From an uncultured Collinsella sp. (lineage in GTDB: Bacteria > Actinomycetota > Coriobacteriia > Coriobacteriales > Coriobacteriaceae), in assembly GCA_902470915.1 (NCBI GenBank), contig CABRIB010000006.1, positions 1 to 37,212 on the forward strand: a stretch of DNA of 37,212 nt. The letters run 5' to 3'. Shown piece by piece: positions 23,637 through 31,823 of the stretch. The notes under the pieces were generated by a model. That model was not told where the DNA came from and did no database searches. It was given only the letters and a program-made list of their open reading frames with translations. How positions within the stretch are numbered: the stretch's first letter is position 1; each line of letters opens with the position of its first letter. The translations under genes and the position numbers were made by a program.

Positions 23637-24137
23637 TCAGTCCTCTCTCGTAATCGCGGCAACCGTCGCCCCGCAAAATGCAATTAAATCATCGGGTGCA
23701 AGCTCGAGCTGATAACCACGCTTGCCTCCCGAAATAAAAATGGTATCCCAAAGGACGCATGTCTCGTCAATGAGCGTCCGGTAGCGTTTTTTCATACCGA
23801 CCGGGCTGCAGCCGCCGCGAACGTAGCCAGTCGCCGCAAGCAAATCCTTCACATGCATCATGGCCAAGGACTTCTCCCCCGCGGCACGCGCGGCGGACTT
23901 TAGATCGAGCTCGTCGGCAACAGGGATGCAGCACACGACATAGTCGTTGGACGGCGTCACGCAGACCAAAGTCTTAAATCCTTGACCGGGCTCCTCGCCA
24001 AGCTGCTCCGAAATCGCGACCCCCAGGCCCACCGACTCATCACCATCGTCTTCGTACGTATGTAGAACATAGGAAATGCCGGCACTTTCCAGCTCGCGCA
24101 TCGCATTGGTTTTTGGCGTCTTTACAGCCTTTGCCAT
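23637..24137 (-). CDS. Cys-tRNA(Pro)/Cys-tRNA deacylase, YbaK/EbsC family
   Basis: Small editing enzyme that hydrolyses Cys-tRNA(Pro) formed by mistake by prolyl-tRNA synthetase. The 166-residue product fits the family, with SYVLHTYEDDGD near the start, the GFKTLVCV segment that holds the conserved Lys, and the signature RGGCSPVGMKKRY. The ATG at 24137 has AAAGGA eight bases upstream and gives the normal N-terminus; the open frame extends 32 codons further without family features. A TATACT -10-like element lies 38 bases upstream (minus strand 24180-24175). It heads the ybaK-murJ-uvrC operon. Confidence 0.9.
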   Translation of the reverse strand: MAKAVKTPKTNAMRELESAGISYVLHTYEDDGDESVGLGVAISEQLGEEPGQGFKTLVCVTPSNDYVVCCIPVADELDLKSAARAAGEKSLAMMHVKDLLAATGYVRGGCSPVGMKKRYRTLIDETCVLWDTIFISGGKRGYQLELAPDDLIAFCGATVAAITRED

Positions 24138-24174
24138 GACATATCCTTTCCCTCGCATTCGGACGCAAGGATTA

Positions 24175-24180
24175 AGTATA
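24175..24180 (-). promoter_or_regulatory. Possible -10 element of the ybaK-murJ-uvrC operon
   Basis: TATACT on the minus strand matches the -10 consensus at 5/6. The best -35, GTGACG, is 19 bases away, so only the -10 is convincing. The element lies between the uvrA terminator hairpin and the ybaK start. Confidence 0.35.
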
Positions 24181-24218
24181 TGTCCAATTCGGCTGCATAC
24201 GTCACTTCGGCACAGCAA

Positions 24219-24249
24219 GCGCCATCGAATCACAAGGAGTCGATGGCGC
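24219..24249 (-). terminator. Terminator hairpin after uvrA
   Basis: GCGCCATCGA (24219-24228) and TCGATGGCGC (24240-24249) form a perfect 10-bp stem with an 11-base loop, 20 bases past the uvrA stop codon. The T-tract on the minus strand is weak (TTGCTGT). Confidence 0.55.
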
Positions 24250-24269
24250 CCATAAACTGAATCGCCTAT

Positions 24270-27149
24270 TTATTGAGCATCAAGTTGAGCCTGACGCTCC
24301 CGGTCACGCCTGAGCAACGGCGCCAAAAACTTGCCCGTATAACTCTGCGGACAGTCCGCAACCTGCTCCGGTGTGCCCGAAACCACGACGGTTCCGCCGC
24401 CGTTACCGCCCTCGGGACCCATATCGATCAGGCGGTCGGCAACCTTGATGACATCAAGGTTGTGCTCAATCACCAGCACCGTGTTGCCCGCATCGACCAA
24501 GCGCTGCAGCACATCGAGCAGCTGGCGGACGTCCTCAAAATGAAGACCGGTCGTCGGCTCGTCCAAAATATAGAACGTCTTGCCCGTCTGGCGTCGATGA
24601 AGCTCCTTGGCGAGCTTCACACGCTGCGCCTCGCCGCCCGAGAGCGTCGTGGCGGGCTGGCCCAGGCTCACGTAGCCTAAGCCTACATCGTACAGCGTCT
24701 GGAGCTTGCGCTTAATCTGCGGGATATTCCCAAAGAAGGCCAGCGCCTCGGTGACGCTCATGTCGAGCACGTCCGAGATGGTCTTGCCACGGTAGGTGAC
24801 CTCGAGTGTCTCGCGGTTGTAGCGTTTACCGCCGCAAACTTCGCAGGGAACGTAGATATCGGGAAGGAAGTGCATCTCGATCTTGATCTGCCCGTCGCCC
24901 TTGCACGCCTCGCAGCGACCGCCACTCACATTAAAGGAGAAACGACCCGGCGAGTAGCCGCGCGCCTTCGACTCCGGCGTACTCGCAAACAGCGCGCGAA
25001 GATCATCCCACAGGCCGATATAGGTAGCAGGGTTGGAACGCGGCGTGCGGCCAATCGGCGACTGGTCGATATCGATAACCTTATCGATGCACTCGATGCC
25101 CTCGATTTTCTTATACGGACCCACAGGGCGCGTCGAACGGTGAATGGCATTCGTAAGGGCAGGCGCAATGGTATCGGTAACCAGGGAGCTCTTGCCCGAT
25201 CCTGACACGCCGGTAACAACCGTAAGCGTACCAAACTCGATCTTGGCAGTAACGTTTTTGAGGTTGTTGGCTCGAGCGCCCGTAATTTTAAGGCAGCCGC
25301 GACCGGGCTTGCGCCGTTCATCAGGCACCCGGATCATTCGTTTGCCGGTCAGATAAGCGCCCGTCATCGACTCAGGACACGCCATGATATCGGCAGGCGT
25401 TCCCGCCGCGACTACGTGTCCGCCGTTGACGCCGGCGCCGGGCCCCATGTCGATCACGTAATCGGCGGCACGAATTGTATCCTCGTCGTGTTCGACGACG
25501 ATAACGGTATTGCCGATATCGCGCAGGCGCTCGAGCGTCTTGATCAAGCGCTCGTTGTCACGCTGATGAAGACCGATCGAGGGCTCGTCCAGAATATAGA
25601 GCACGCCCATGAGACCCGCGCCGATCTGCGTTGCCAGGCGAATACGCTGCGCCTCGCCACCGGAAAGCGTCGCCGAGGCACGATCGAGCGTCAGATAGTC
25701 GAGTCCAACATCGACCAGAAAACGCAAGCGCTCCAGGATTTCCTTGACGATACGGCCGCCGATAAACTGTTGGCGCTCGGTGAGTTCCAGGCCCTCAAAA
25801 AACTCGAGCGATTCACGGCACGACAGGCAACAAACCTCGTAAATGGACTTGCCGCCCACGGTGACGGCGAGCATCTCAGGGCGCAAACGAGCGCCGTGGC
25901 AGCTCGAGCACGGCTCCTCGCGAATGTACTTCTCCAGGCGCGCCTTGGTGTTCTCGTTCGTCGTCTCGGTATAGCGTTCGTACAGGATGTTGCGAACGCC
26001 CGAAAACTTGGTATCCCACTGGCTGCGACGTCCGTCGAGCTTTTGGTAGTCGACCGAGATCTTCGTATCGCCCAGGCCATCCAAGAATGCACGACGCACG
26101 CGAGGGGGCAAGTCCTCCCACGGCGTATCGGTGCTCACCTTAAAGTGTTTGCAGACCGCAGCAAAAATCTGCGGATAGTAGTTCGAGTTGCCAAACAGGC
26201 TACCAAAGACTCCGTCGGCAATGGACTTCGAGGGGTCCTCGATCAACGCCTCGGCATCAACGGTTTTCTTAAAGCCCAGGCCGTCGCACTCAGGACATGC
26301 GCCATAGGGAGCGTTGAACGAAAAATCACGCGGCTGAAGATCGTCAATGGAGTGACCATGCTCCGGGCACGCCAAGGCCAACGAATACTCCAGCAGCTCG
26401 CCCTCGGTCCCCTCGGGAGCATCACGATCGGGCAGCATGTACACGTTTACATTGCCGTGAGCCAGCGCGGTCGCCTGCTCAACAGACTCGGCGATACGGC
26501 CCAGAGAGTTCTCACGGATCACGATGCGATCGACTACGACCTCGATATCGTGCTTGAACTTCTTGTCCAGATCGATCGGATCGTCGAGCGAGCGCACTTC
26601 ACCGTCGACACGCACGCGGCTAAAGCCCTCGGCGCGAAGGTCCTCAAACAGTTTGGTGTACTCGCCTTTTCGCCCGCGCACCACCGGTGCCAGCACAAAC
26701 GCGCGGCGGCCCTCCCCCGCCGCCAAGACCTTGTCGGCAACCTGGTCGGTCGTCTGACGCTCAATGACGCGGCCGCATTCGGGACAGTGCGGGGTGCCCA
26801 CACGGGCGAACAGCAGGCGCAGATAGTCATAAATCTCGGTTACGGTGCCAACCGTCGAGCGAGGGTTTTTAGACGTCGTCTTTTGGTCGATCGACACCGC
26901 CGGCGAAAGGCCGTCGATTGAATCCAAGTCGGGTTTGTCCATCTGGCCCAAGAACTGGCGCGCATAGCTCGAAAGGCTCTCGACGTATCGACGCTGGCCC
27001 TCGGCATAGATAGTGTCAAATGCCAGCGAACTCTTGCCCGAGCCAGAAAGACCGGTAATGACCACGAGTTGGTCACGCGGAATGGAAACATCGATATCAC
27101 GGAGGTTGTGCTCACGAGCGCCGCGAATAACGATAGAAGAATCAGACAT
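24270..27149 (-). CDS. uvrA: Excinuclease ABC subunit A
   Basis: Damage-sensing ATPase of nucleotide-excision repair; a dimer loads UvrB on lesions. The 959-residue product has two ABC-type halves, each with Walker A (GLSGSGKSSLAFD near residue 31, GVSGSGKSSLV in the second half) and an LSGGEAQR signature. Zinc-type motifs are CPEHG followed by CPECDGLG (one ligand is His where E. coli has Cys), CSSCHGARL, and CEACKGDG followed by CEVCGGKRY. The ATG at 27149 has AAGGAG six bases upstream and gives the usual start MSDSSIVIRGAREHNL. A LexA-box-like site lies 62 bases upstream. Confidence 0.97.
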   Translation of the reverse strand: MSDSSIVIRGAREHNLRDIDVSIPRDQLVVITGLSGSGKSSLAFDTIYAEGQRRYVESLSSYARQFLGQMDKPDLDSIDGLSPAVSIDQKTTSKNPRSTVGTVTEIYDYLRLLFARVGTPHCPECGRVIERQTTDQVADKVLAAGEGRRAFVLAPVVRGRKGEYTKLFEDLRAEGFSRVRVDGEVRSLDDPIDLDKKFKHDIEVVVDRIVIRENSLGRIAESVEQATALAHGNVNVYMLPDRDAPEGTEGELLEYSLALACPEHGHSIDDLQPRDFSFNAPYGACPECDGLGFKKTVDAEALIEDPSKSIADGVFGSLFGNSNYYPQIFAAVCKHFKVSTDTPWEDLPPRVRRAFLDGLGDTKISVDYQKLDGRRSQWDTKFSGVRNILYERYTETTNENTKARLEKYIREEPCSSCHGARLRPEMLAVTVGGKSIYEVCCLSCRESLEFFEGLELTERQQFIGGRIVKEILERLRFLVDVGLDYLTLDRASATLSGGEAQRIRLATQIGAGLMGVLYILDEPSIGLHQRDNERLIKTLERLRDIGNTVIVVEHDEDTIRAADYVIDMGPGAGVNGGHVVAAGTPADIMACPESMTGAYLTGKRMIRVPDERRKPGRGCLKITGARANNLKNVTAKIEFGTLTVVTGVSGSGKSSLVTDTIAPALTNAIHRSTRPVGPYKKIEGIECIDKVIDIDQSPIGRTPRSNPATYIGLWDDLRALFASTPESKARGYSPGRFSFNVSGGRCEACKGDGQIKIEMHFLPDIYVPCEVCGGKRYNRETLEVTYRGKTISDVLDMSVTEALAFFGNIPQIKRKLQTLYDVGLGYVSLGQPATTLSGGEAQRVKLAKELHRRQTGKTFYILDEPTTGLHFEDVRQLLDVLQRLVDAGNTVLVIEHNLDVIKVADRLIDMGPEGGNGGGTVVVSGTPEQVADCPQSYTGKFLAPLLRRDRERQAQLDAQ

Positions 27150-27210
27150 GGAAGCTCCTTGCCTCCTATTGCATCGAATCATACTGTCGATGAGTTTAGC
27201 GCACTCGACG

Positions 27211-27224
27211 CGCACAGATGTTCG
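27211..27224 (-). promoter_or_regulatory. lexA box: LexA (SOS) box-like operator upstream of uvrA
   Basis: On the minus strand the site reads CGAACATCTGTGCG, matching the Gram-positive LexA consensus CGAAC-N4-GTTCG at 9 of 10 fixed positions. It lies just upstream of the -35 region implied by a TATGAT -10-like hexamer at 27183-27178. Induction of uvrA by DNA damage is therefore likely. No similar box was seen before uvrB or the uvrC operon. Confidence 0.65.
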
Positions 27225-27292
27225 TAATACAAGATTCGCAGACCTTTAGCTTTGCGTATCGGGTGCTTTGTTTCTCGAAATGCCGTGGAAAG

Positions 27293-27330
27293 GTTACAGT
27301 AATCTACTACTGAACTTAATTTGCTGTAAC
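27293..27330. repeat. Inverted repeat in the leader of the LtaS-like gene
   Basis: GTTACAG (27293-27299) and CTGTAAC (27324-27330) are perfect complements separated by 24 bases, ending just before the AGAGGA ribosome site of the next gene. Pairing would bring a hairpin against the ribosome site. The rest of the divergent uvrA/LtaS-like gap holds the LexA-like box. Confidence 0.4.
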
Positions 27331-27342
27331 AGAGGAACGTCC

Positions 27343-29496
27343 ATGACCGAAGATATCCCCCTTGAAATCACTTCGAGCGACATGGCCAATCTGCCCATAT
27401 TCATCGCCGTCCTTATCGTGGCCACCGTCGTCGTGCGCGTGTATTTTTCAATCAAACACAATGAAAAGCCGCCCATTGCCCGCGTCTTTTGGTGCGCGAC
27501 GCTCCTCATCCCGCTCGGTATGGTAGCTGCATGGATTACGAATCAATTGCTCGTAAATGAGGACAATTCCCTATGGGTCCTTTCTTATTCGGCGCTCGGT
27601 GCTACCGCCGTCATACTTCTTGTCGAGCCCTTGGTTTCGGGACTTATCGACCAAACCGATCTTGCGACGGGAACGGTTGCCTGTATTTGCCGTGACATCC
27701 TTGTCATCGCCGCTGTTTCAGCGCTCTCGTTCGTTTCGCTCGAAATTGCCTGTAACGAAACGTTCTATCGCATTCCCGCCAACTCATTCGGGTTTTCCGT
27801 CGGGCTGCTCGCGACGGTTCTGCTCTCCCTTTATTTGCTGGGACAGCGTCATGGAGGCGTCATGGCCCTCGTGCCCGTCGCCTGTTGCATCCTTGGCATT
27901 GCCGAGCACTTCGTCATAACGTTTAAAGGCGAAGCCATCCTGCCAAGCGATATCTTGGCCCTTGGCACCGCAATGGAAGTGAGCGAGGGATACGAGTTTA
28001 CCTTTACCGCCGGAATCGTAACCTCTCTCGCCCTGCTGGAGATTTCCCTGGGGCTTCTTTCGCTTATCCGACCGCGAAAGCTCCGTACGCCCACCCATGT
28101 CTTCCCCGCAATCGCCGCTAACCTCTGCGCTTTTCTGCTAGTGACCGTTGTGGGGCTCTCAGGCTTTTCCAGCATCGACTTGGAGCAGGCGCTGGATTTT
28201 GGATTTGACCGTTGGCAGCCCATCACCACATATACGTCTCAGGGTTTTATCACTTCGTTCACCGAAATGGTCAACGAGTTGCCCATTGAGAAGCCCGAAG
28301 GCTATACGCCCGATGAGGCGCAGAGCATCGAGCAGGAGCTCGCCGCCGCCTACGACAGCACGTATGGCTCGAGCGAGCAGCGCGCGGCTGCCGTTGCCCA
28401 GTTCAATGAAATCAAGCCGACGATTGTTGCCGTCATGAACGAGAGTTTTAGCGACCTTTCGTGCTTTGAGCAGCTCCAGGCGGCCGGGTACACCGGCCCC
28501 GCATTCTACAACTCGCTTCCCGACACACTTGTTCGCGGCACCATGCTCGCTTCGGTCACCGGTGGCGGAACGGCAAACTCCGAATTCGAATTTTTGACCG
28601 GAGCGACAACGGCCTTTGTCGGATTAGGCAAGATCCCCTATCAGCTGTATCAGATGAATGGCGTCAACAGCCTGGCAAAGGACCTTAAAGAGCTTGGGTA
28701 TACCGCTACCGCTATGCACCCGCAAAACCCCGTCAACTACCATCGAGATAAGATCTATCAGCAGCTGGGCTTTGGAGACTTTCTTTCAATCGGCGATTTC
28801 GAAGGTGCGCCCTGTTACCATGCCGGCGTATGCGACTACGCCACCTACGACAAGATACTCGACCTGCTTAGAACCGACGAAGCGCCGCAGTTCATCTTTG
28901 ACGTCACGATGCAAAATCACGGCGGCTACGACTATGGCACCGTTCCCGCCGAAGAGCTGACAAACTATTGGGTCGAGGGAGCCAGCGAGGGCGCCAATAG
29001 CGCGCTCAACACCTATCTCACCTGCATCAACGCATCCGACCGGGACCTCGAGTACTTTATCAACGAGCTCCGCAATATCGGCAGACCGGTTGTTCTTGTC
29101 TTTTTTGGCGACCATCAGCCGAGCGCCGCAACGACTCTCAACGACGAGCTGTACCCTCAGGAAGATACGGCAAGCCACGCTTTCCGTGTCTATCAGTCAA
29201 CCTATTTCGTCTGGGCTAACTATGAAATCGCCGGCAATACCGAGCTCAACGTCTACGACACCGTCGGGGCAAACGAGATTGCAGCCATTACCCTTAATAA
29301 GATCGGCGCCCCGCTCACCGACTATCAAAAGGCCCTGCTTGCAACAAGGTCAGATGTGCCCACCATCAATGTCGCCGGCTATCTCGGTGCCGACGGGCTG
29401 CGCTACAACTTGGAATCTGAAGACAGCCCATACACCTCGACGATCGACAAGCTGCAGCGCATGCAATACCTCGAGTTCGCCAGCAAAGTTCAGTAA
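27343..29496 (+). CDS. LTA synthase-family sulfatase (LtaS-like phosphoglycerol transferase)
   Basis: Membrane enzyme of the LtaS/MdoB family, which moves phosphoglycerol units onto lipoteichoic acid or a membrane glycan outside the cell. The 717-residue product has about eight helices in the first 275 residues, then an extracellular sulfatase-fold domain. Expected metal and catalytic residues are visible: Glu367 (VMNESFSD), nucleophile Thr410 (GGGTANSEFE), His526 (MQNHGGY) and Asp590-His591 (FFGDHQP). The ATG at 27343 has AGAGGA seven bases upstream; the frame extends 25 codons further but without a site. It diverges from uvrA and is alone in its orientation up to mrp. True LtaS usually has five helices, so the exact substrate is open. 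Confidence 0.86.
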   Translation: MTEDIPLEITSSDMANLPIFIAVLIVATVVVRVYFSIKHNEKPPIARVFWCATLLIPLGMVAAWITNQLLVNEDNSLWVLSYSALGATAVILLVEPLVSGLIDQTDLATGTVACICRDILVIAAVSALSFVSLEIACNETFYRIPANSFGFSVGLLATVLLSLYLLGQRHGGVMALVPVACCILGIAEHFVITFKGEAILPSDILALGTAMEVSEGYEFTFTAGIVTSLALLEISLGLLSLIRPRKLRTPTHVFPAIAANLCAFLLVTVVGLSGFSSIDLEQALDFGFDRWQPITTYTSQGFITSFTEMVNELPIEKPEGYTPDEAQSIEQELAAAYDSTYGSSEQRAAAVAQFNEIKPTIVAVMNESFSDLSCFEQLQAAGYTGPAFYNSLPDTLVRGTMLASVTGGGTANSEFEFLTGATTAFVGLGKIPYQLYQMNGVNSLAKDLKELGYTATAMHPQNPVNYHRDKIYQQLGFGDFLSIGDFEGAPCYHAGVCDYATYDKILDLLRTDEAPQFIFDVTMQNHGGYDYGTVPAEELTNYWVEGASEGANSALNTYLTCINASDRDLEYFINELRNIGRPVVLVFFGDHQPSAATTLNDELYPQEDTASHAFRVYQSTYFVWANYEIAGNTELNVYDTVGANEIAAITLNKIGAPLTDYQKALLATRSDVPTINVAGYLGADGLRYNLESEDSPYTSTIDKLQRMQYLEFASKVQ

Positions 29497-29556
29497 GCCC
29501 GCCCATTCGCTTGGGCCCATCGTATTGCAAGCACGCTCGGCCCAAATGCATCGCAA

Positions 29557-29586
29557 ATGACTCCCGCTCGCAAACGAGGGTACAAT
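29557..29586 (+). promoter_or_regulatory. Candidate promoter for mrp
   Basis: ATGACT (29557-29562) and TACAAT (29581-29586) are 18 bases apart, matching at 4/6 and 5/6. A start near 29593 would give a 49-base leader. Upstream, TTGGGCC/GGCCCAA (29511-29517 with 29539-29545) may form a weak terminator of the LtaS-like gene. Confidence 0.45.
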
Positions 29587-29641
29587 GACGCTCGTGTCAC
29601 ATCACGGGGCTCCGGCCCCAACATATACAAAGGAGTCATAC

Positions 29642-30472
29642 ATGGGTTGCGAGCACGCACAGGCCGCCGGCGGACAAACGTCGCCGTCGCAATTTGAGGA
29701 GAACACGCTGTCCGAGGTCAAACGCGTCATCGCCGTGCTTTCCGGCAAGGGCGGTGTCGGCAAGTCGTTTGTCACCGGTGCCATCGCCACCGAGCTTGCC
29801 CGTCACGGCCACAAGGTCGGCGTCCTCGATGCCGACATCACCGGTCCCTCTATCCCCAAGATGTTCGGCATGAGCGGACGCCACGTCCATGCCCTTGGCA
29901 ACCTCATGCTGCCCGAAATCTCCGAGCACGGCGTCAAGGTCATGAGCTCCAACCTTCTGCTCCAAAACGAGACCGACCCCGTCCTTTGGCGCGGTCCGGT
30001 CATCGCAGGCGCCATTAGGCAGTTCTGGAGCGAGACCTCGTGGGGCCCCATCGACTACCTGCTGGTCGACATGCCTCCGGGAACAGGCGACGTCGCGCTC
30101 ACCGTCTTCCAGTCGCTGCCCGTCGACGGCATCGTCATCGTCACGAGCCCGCAGGACCTGGTCTCGATGATCGTCGCCAAGGCGGTCAACATGGCCGAGA
30201 AGATGAACGTCCCCATTCTGGGCATCGTCGAGAACATGAGCTATATCGAGTGCCCCGACTGCGGCAAGAAGATCGAGGTCTTTGGCAAAAGCAAGCTCCC
30301 CGAGGTCGCAGAGCGCTATAACCTCGACATCTTGGGCACGCTTCCCATTAATCCGGCACTCGCCGAGGCCTGCGATAAGGGCGAGGTTGAGACCGCGCTG
30401 CCCGATGGCATGTTGCCCAAGGCAGTCTCTGCCGTCGAGGCTATTACCCCGCACGAGACCGACGAGGCCTAA
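29642..30472 (+). CDS. mrp: Mrp/ApbC/NBP35-family Fe-S cluster carrier ATPase
   Basis: P-loop ATPase that holds and passes on iron-sulfur clusters in the cytosol. The 276-residue product has the deviant Walker A GKGGVGKS (residues 35-42), the DADITGPSIP switch region, DMPPGTGDV, and the CxxC pair in YIECPDCGKK that binds the bridging cluster in the dimer. It has no N-terminal DUF59 domain, unlike many Mrp proteins. The ATG at 29642 has AAAGGAG seven bases upstream. The next gene begins directly at its stop codon (TAAGTG), so the two are cotranscribed. Confidence 0.92.
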   Translation: MGCEHAQAAGGQTSPSQFEENTLSEVKRVIAVLSGKGGVGKSFVTGAIATELARHGHKVGVLDADITGPSIPKMFGMSGRHVHALGNLMLPEISEHGVKVMSSNLLLQNETDPVLWRGPVIAGAIRQFWSETSWGPIDYLLVDMPPGTGDVALTVFQSLPVDGIVIVTSPQDLVSMIVAKAVNMAEKMNVPILGIVENMSYIECPDCGKKIEVFGKSKLPEVAERYNLDILGTLPINPALAEACDKGEVETALPDGMLPKAVSAVEAITPHETDEA

Positions 30473-31744
30473 GTGAACACGAGCGCCTTCTATGACGTCC
30501 TGCTAATCGGCGGCGGGGCTTCAGGCCTCGCCGCCGCCATTACGGCCGCACGTGCTGGCAAAAGCGTCTGCATCGTTGAGCGCGATGTCGCCTGCGGCCT
30601 AAAGCTCCTTGCGACCGGTAACGGCCGCTGCAACCTCTCCAACGAATCGATTGATCCTCAGCGGTATAACCACCCCGCATTCGTCGAATCTGTCATGGGC
30701 CCCCAACCCGAACAAGAGCTTATGGGTTTCTTCTCCTCGCTGGGCATCATGACGACCTCCGAGGAGGGCCGGCTGTATCCGCGCTCCCTTCGTGCCGAAT
30801 CGGTGCGCGATGCGCTTCTCAACGCTTGCAATCACCTGCGTATCACCTTGATCTGCGGAGCAAACGTTGCCTCGGCATTCAAAGCCCCCGAGGGCTGGAC
30901 ACTCCAAATAGACCGTCCTGCGCGAGCACTCAAGGCAAAAAAGCACGACGACCGAAAATCGGAGGTCCGCTCACTTCGGAAGGCGCTCGCCGATACCCCT
31001 CGCAAGAGCGAGACGCTGCAGGCAAAGGCCGTAATTATCGCTACGGGCGGCAACCCTGTCGAAATCGCGAAGACGTTCAATCTTTCCCTCACACCGCAGC
31101 ATCCCGTCCTCTGCCCTGTGTCGGCATCGGTCTTCGGCGACCAGACTGCGCTCAAGACACTGGATGGCCTGCGCGTCCGCGCCCGTTTGACGCTCACCCG
31201 CAATCACGAGGAGCTCTGGCGCGAAGACGGCGAAGTGCTCTTCCGAACCTTTGGCATCTCGGGCGTTGCCGCCTTTAACCTCTCCCGTCGCGTCCAGCGC
31301 GGCGACACGATTCTGCTCGACGTTTTTCCCGACCTCTCCAAAGACGAGTTGCTCGATATGCTCAATCAGCGAGTTGCGTTGCTCGGCGGCTTTTCACCCC
31401 GCGACCCCCGCTGGCTCGACGGTATGCTCGCCCCGCAGTTCTCTCACGTTGTCTGCACCGCATTCGAACAGTGCCACCCCGGGTCGCACGACGTCATCCA
31501 TCTGGTCTCAATCCTCAAGCACTTTAAGCTGCTCGTCGAGGGAACGACAGAGGAGCGTTCGGCCCAGGTCACGCGCGGCGGCGTGCCCATCGAGAGCGTC
31601 TCAGCTCCCGACCTCTGCGTGAGCAACGCGGCAGGCGCCCCACTTTACATCTGTGGCGAGGCACTCGACATCGATGCCGATTGCGGCGGTTTCAACCTTG
31701 CGTGGGCTTGGATCTCGGGTATTCGCGCTGCAAGCAGCCTATAG
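30473..31744 (+). CDS. HI0933-family FAD-dependent oxidoreductase (BaiN/RdsA-like flavoprotein)
   Basis: Flavoprotein of the HI0933/YhiN family; the physiological substrate is unknown for most members. The 423-residue product has the FAD-binding GGGASGLAAAITAARAG start, the family motif LLATGNGRCNLSN, a central IATGG and the C-terminal flavin signature CGEALDIDADCGGFNLAWAWISG. A basic stretch near residues 150-180 (KAKKHDDRKSEVRSLRK) looks like a local insertion. GTG is the start; it follows the mrp stop without a gap and uses GAGG upstream. A few BaiN-type relatives act on bile acids, but nothing here shows that specificity. Confidence 0.85.
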   Translation: MNTSAFYDVLLIGGGASGLAAAITAARAGKSVCIVERDVACGLKLLATGNGRCNLSNESIDPQRYNHPAFVESVMGPQPEQELMGFFSSLGIMTTSEEGRLYPRSLRAESVRDALLNACNHLRITLICGANVASAFKAPEGWTLQIDRPARALKAKKHDDRKSEVRSLRKALADTPRKSETLQAKAVIIATGGNPVEIAKTFNLSLTPQHPVLCPVSASVFGDQTALKTLDGLRVRARLTLTRNHEELWREDGEVLFRTFGISGVAAFNLSRRVQRGDTILLDVFPDLSKDELLDMLNQRVALLGGFSPRDPRWLDGMLAPQFSHVVCTAFEQCHPGSHDVIHLVSILKHFKLLVEGTTEERSAQVTRGGVPIESVSAPDLCVSNAAGAPLYICGEALDIDADCGGFNLAWAWISGIRAASSL

Positions 31745-31754
31745 CCGCGCAGTC

Positions 31755-31760
31755 TATAAT
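31755..31760 (+). promoter_or_regulatory. Perfect -10 hexamer before the second flavoprotein gene
   Basis: TATAAT stands 11 bases past the upstream stop codon. No good -35 is seen at 16-18 bases (AAGCAG at 17). A start near 31767 would place the hairpin 31774-31797 at the very beginning of the transcript. Confidence 0.4.
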
Positions 31761-31773
31761 CAAAACGCATTCG

Positions 31774-31803
31774 GGCCGTCTGGAACACCGGGCGGCCTCT
31801 TTC
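31774..31803 (+). terminator. Hairpin with T-rich tail between the two flavoprotein genes
   Basis: GGCCGTC (31774-31780) pairs with GGCGGCC (31791-31797, one G-T pair) and is followed by TCTTTCTT. It is either a terminator for the mrp operon or, because of the TATAAT just upstream, a leader attenuator. Confidence 0.6.
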
Positions 31804-31823
31804 TTGCATCTAAGGAGACCTCG

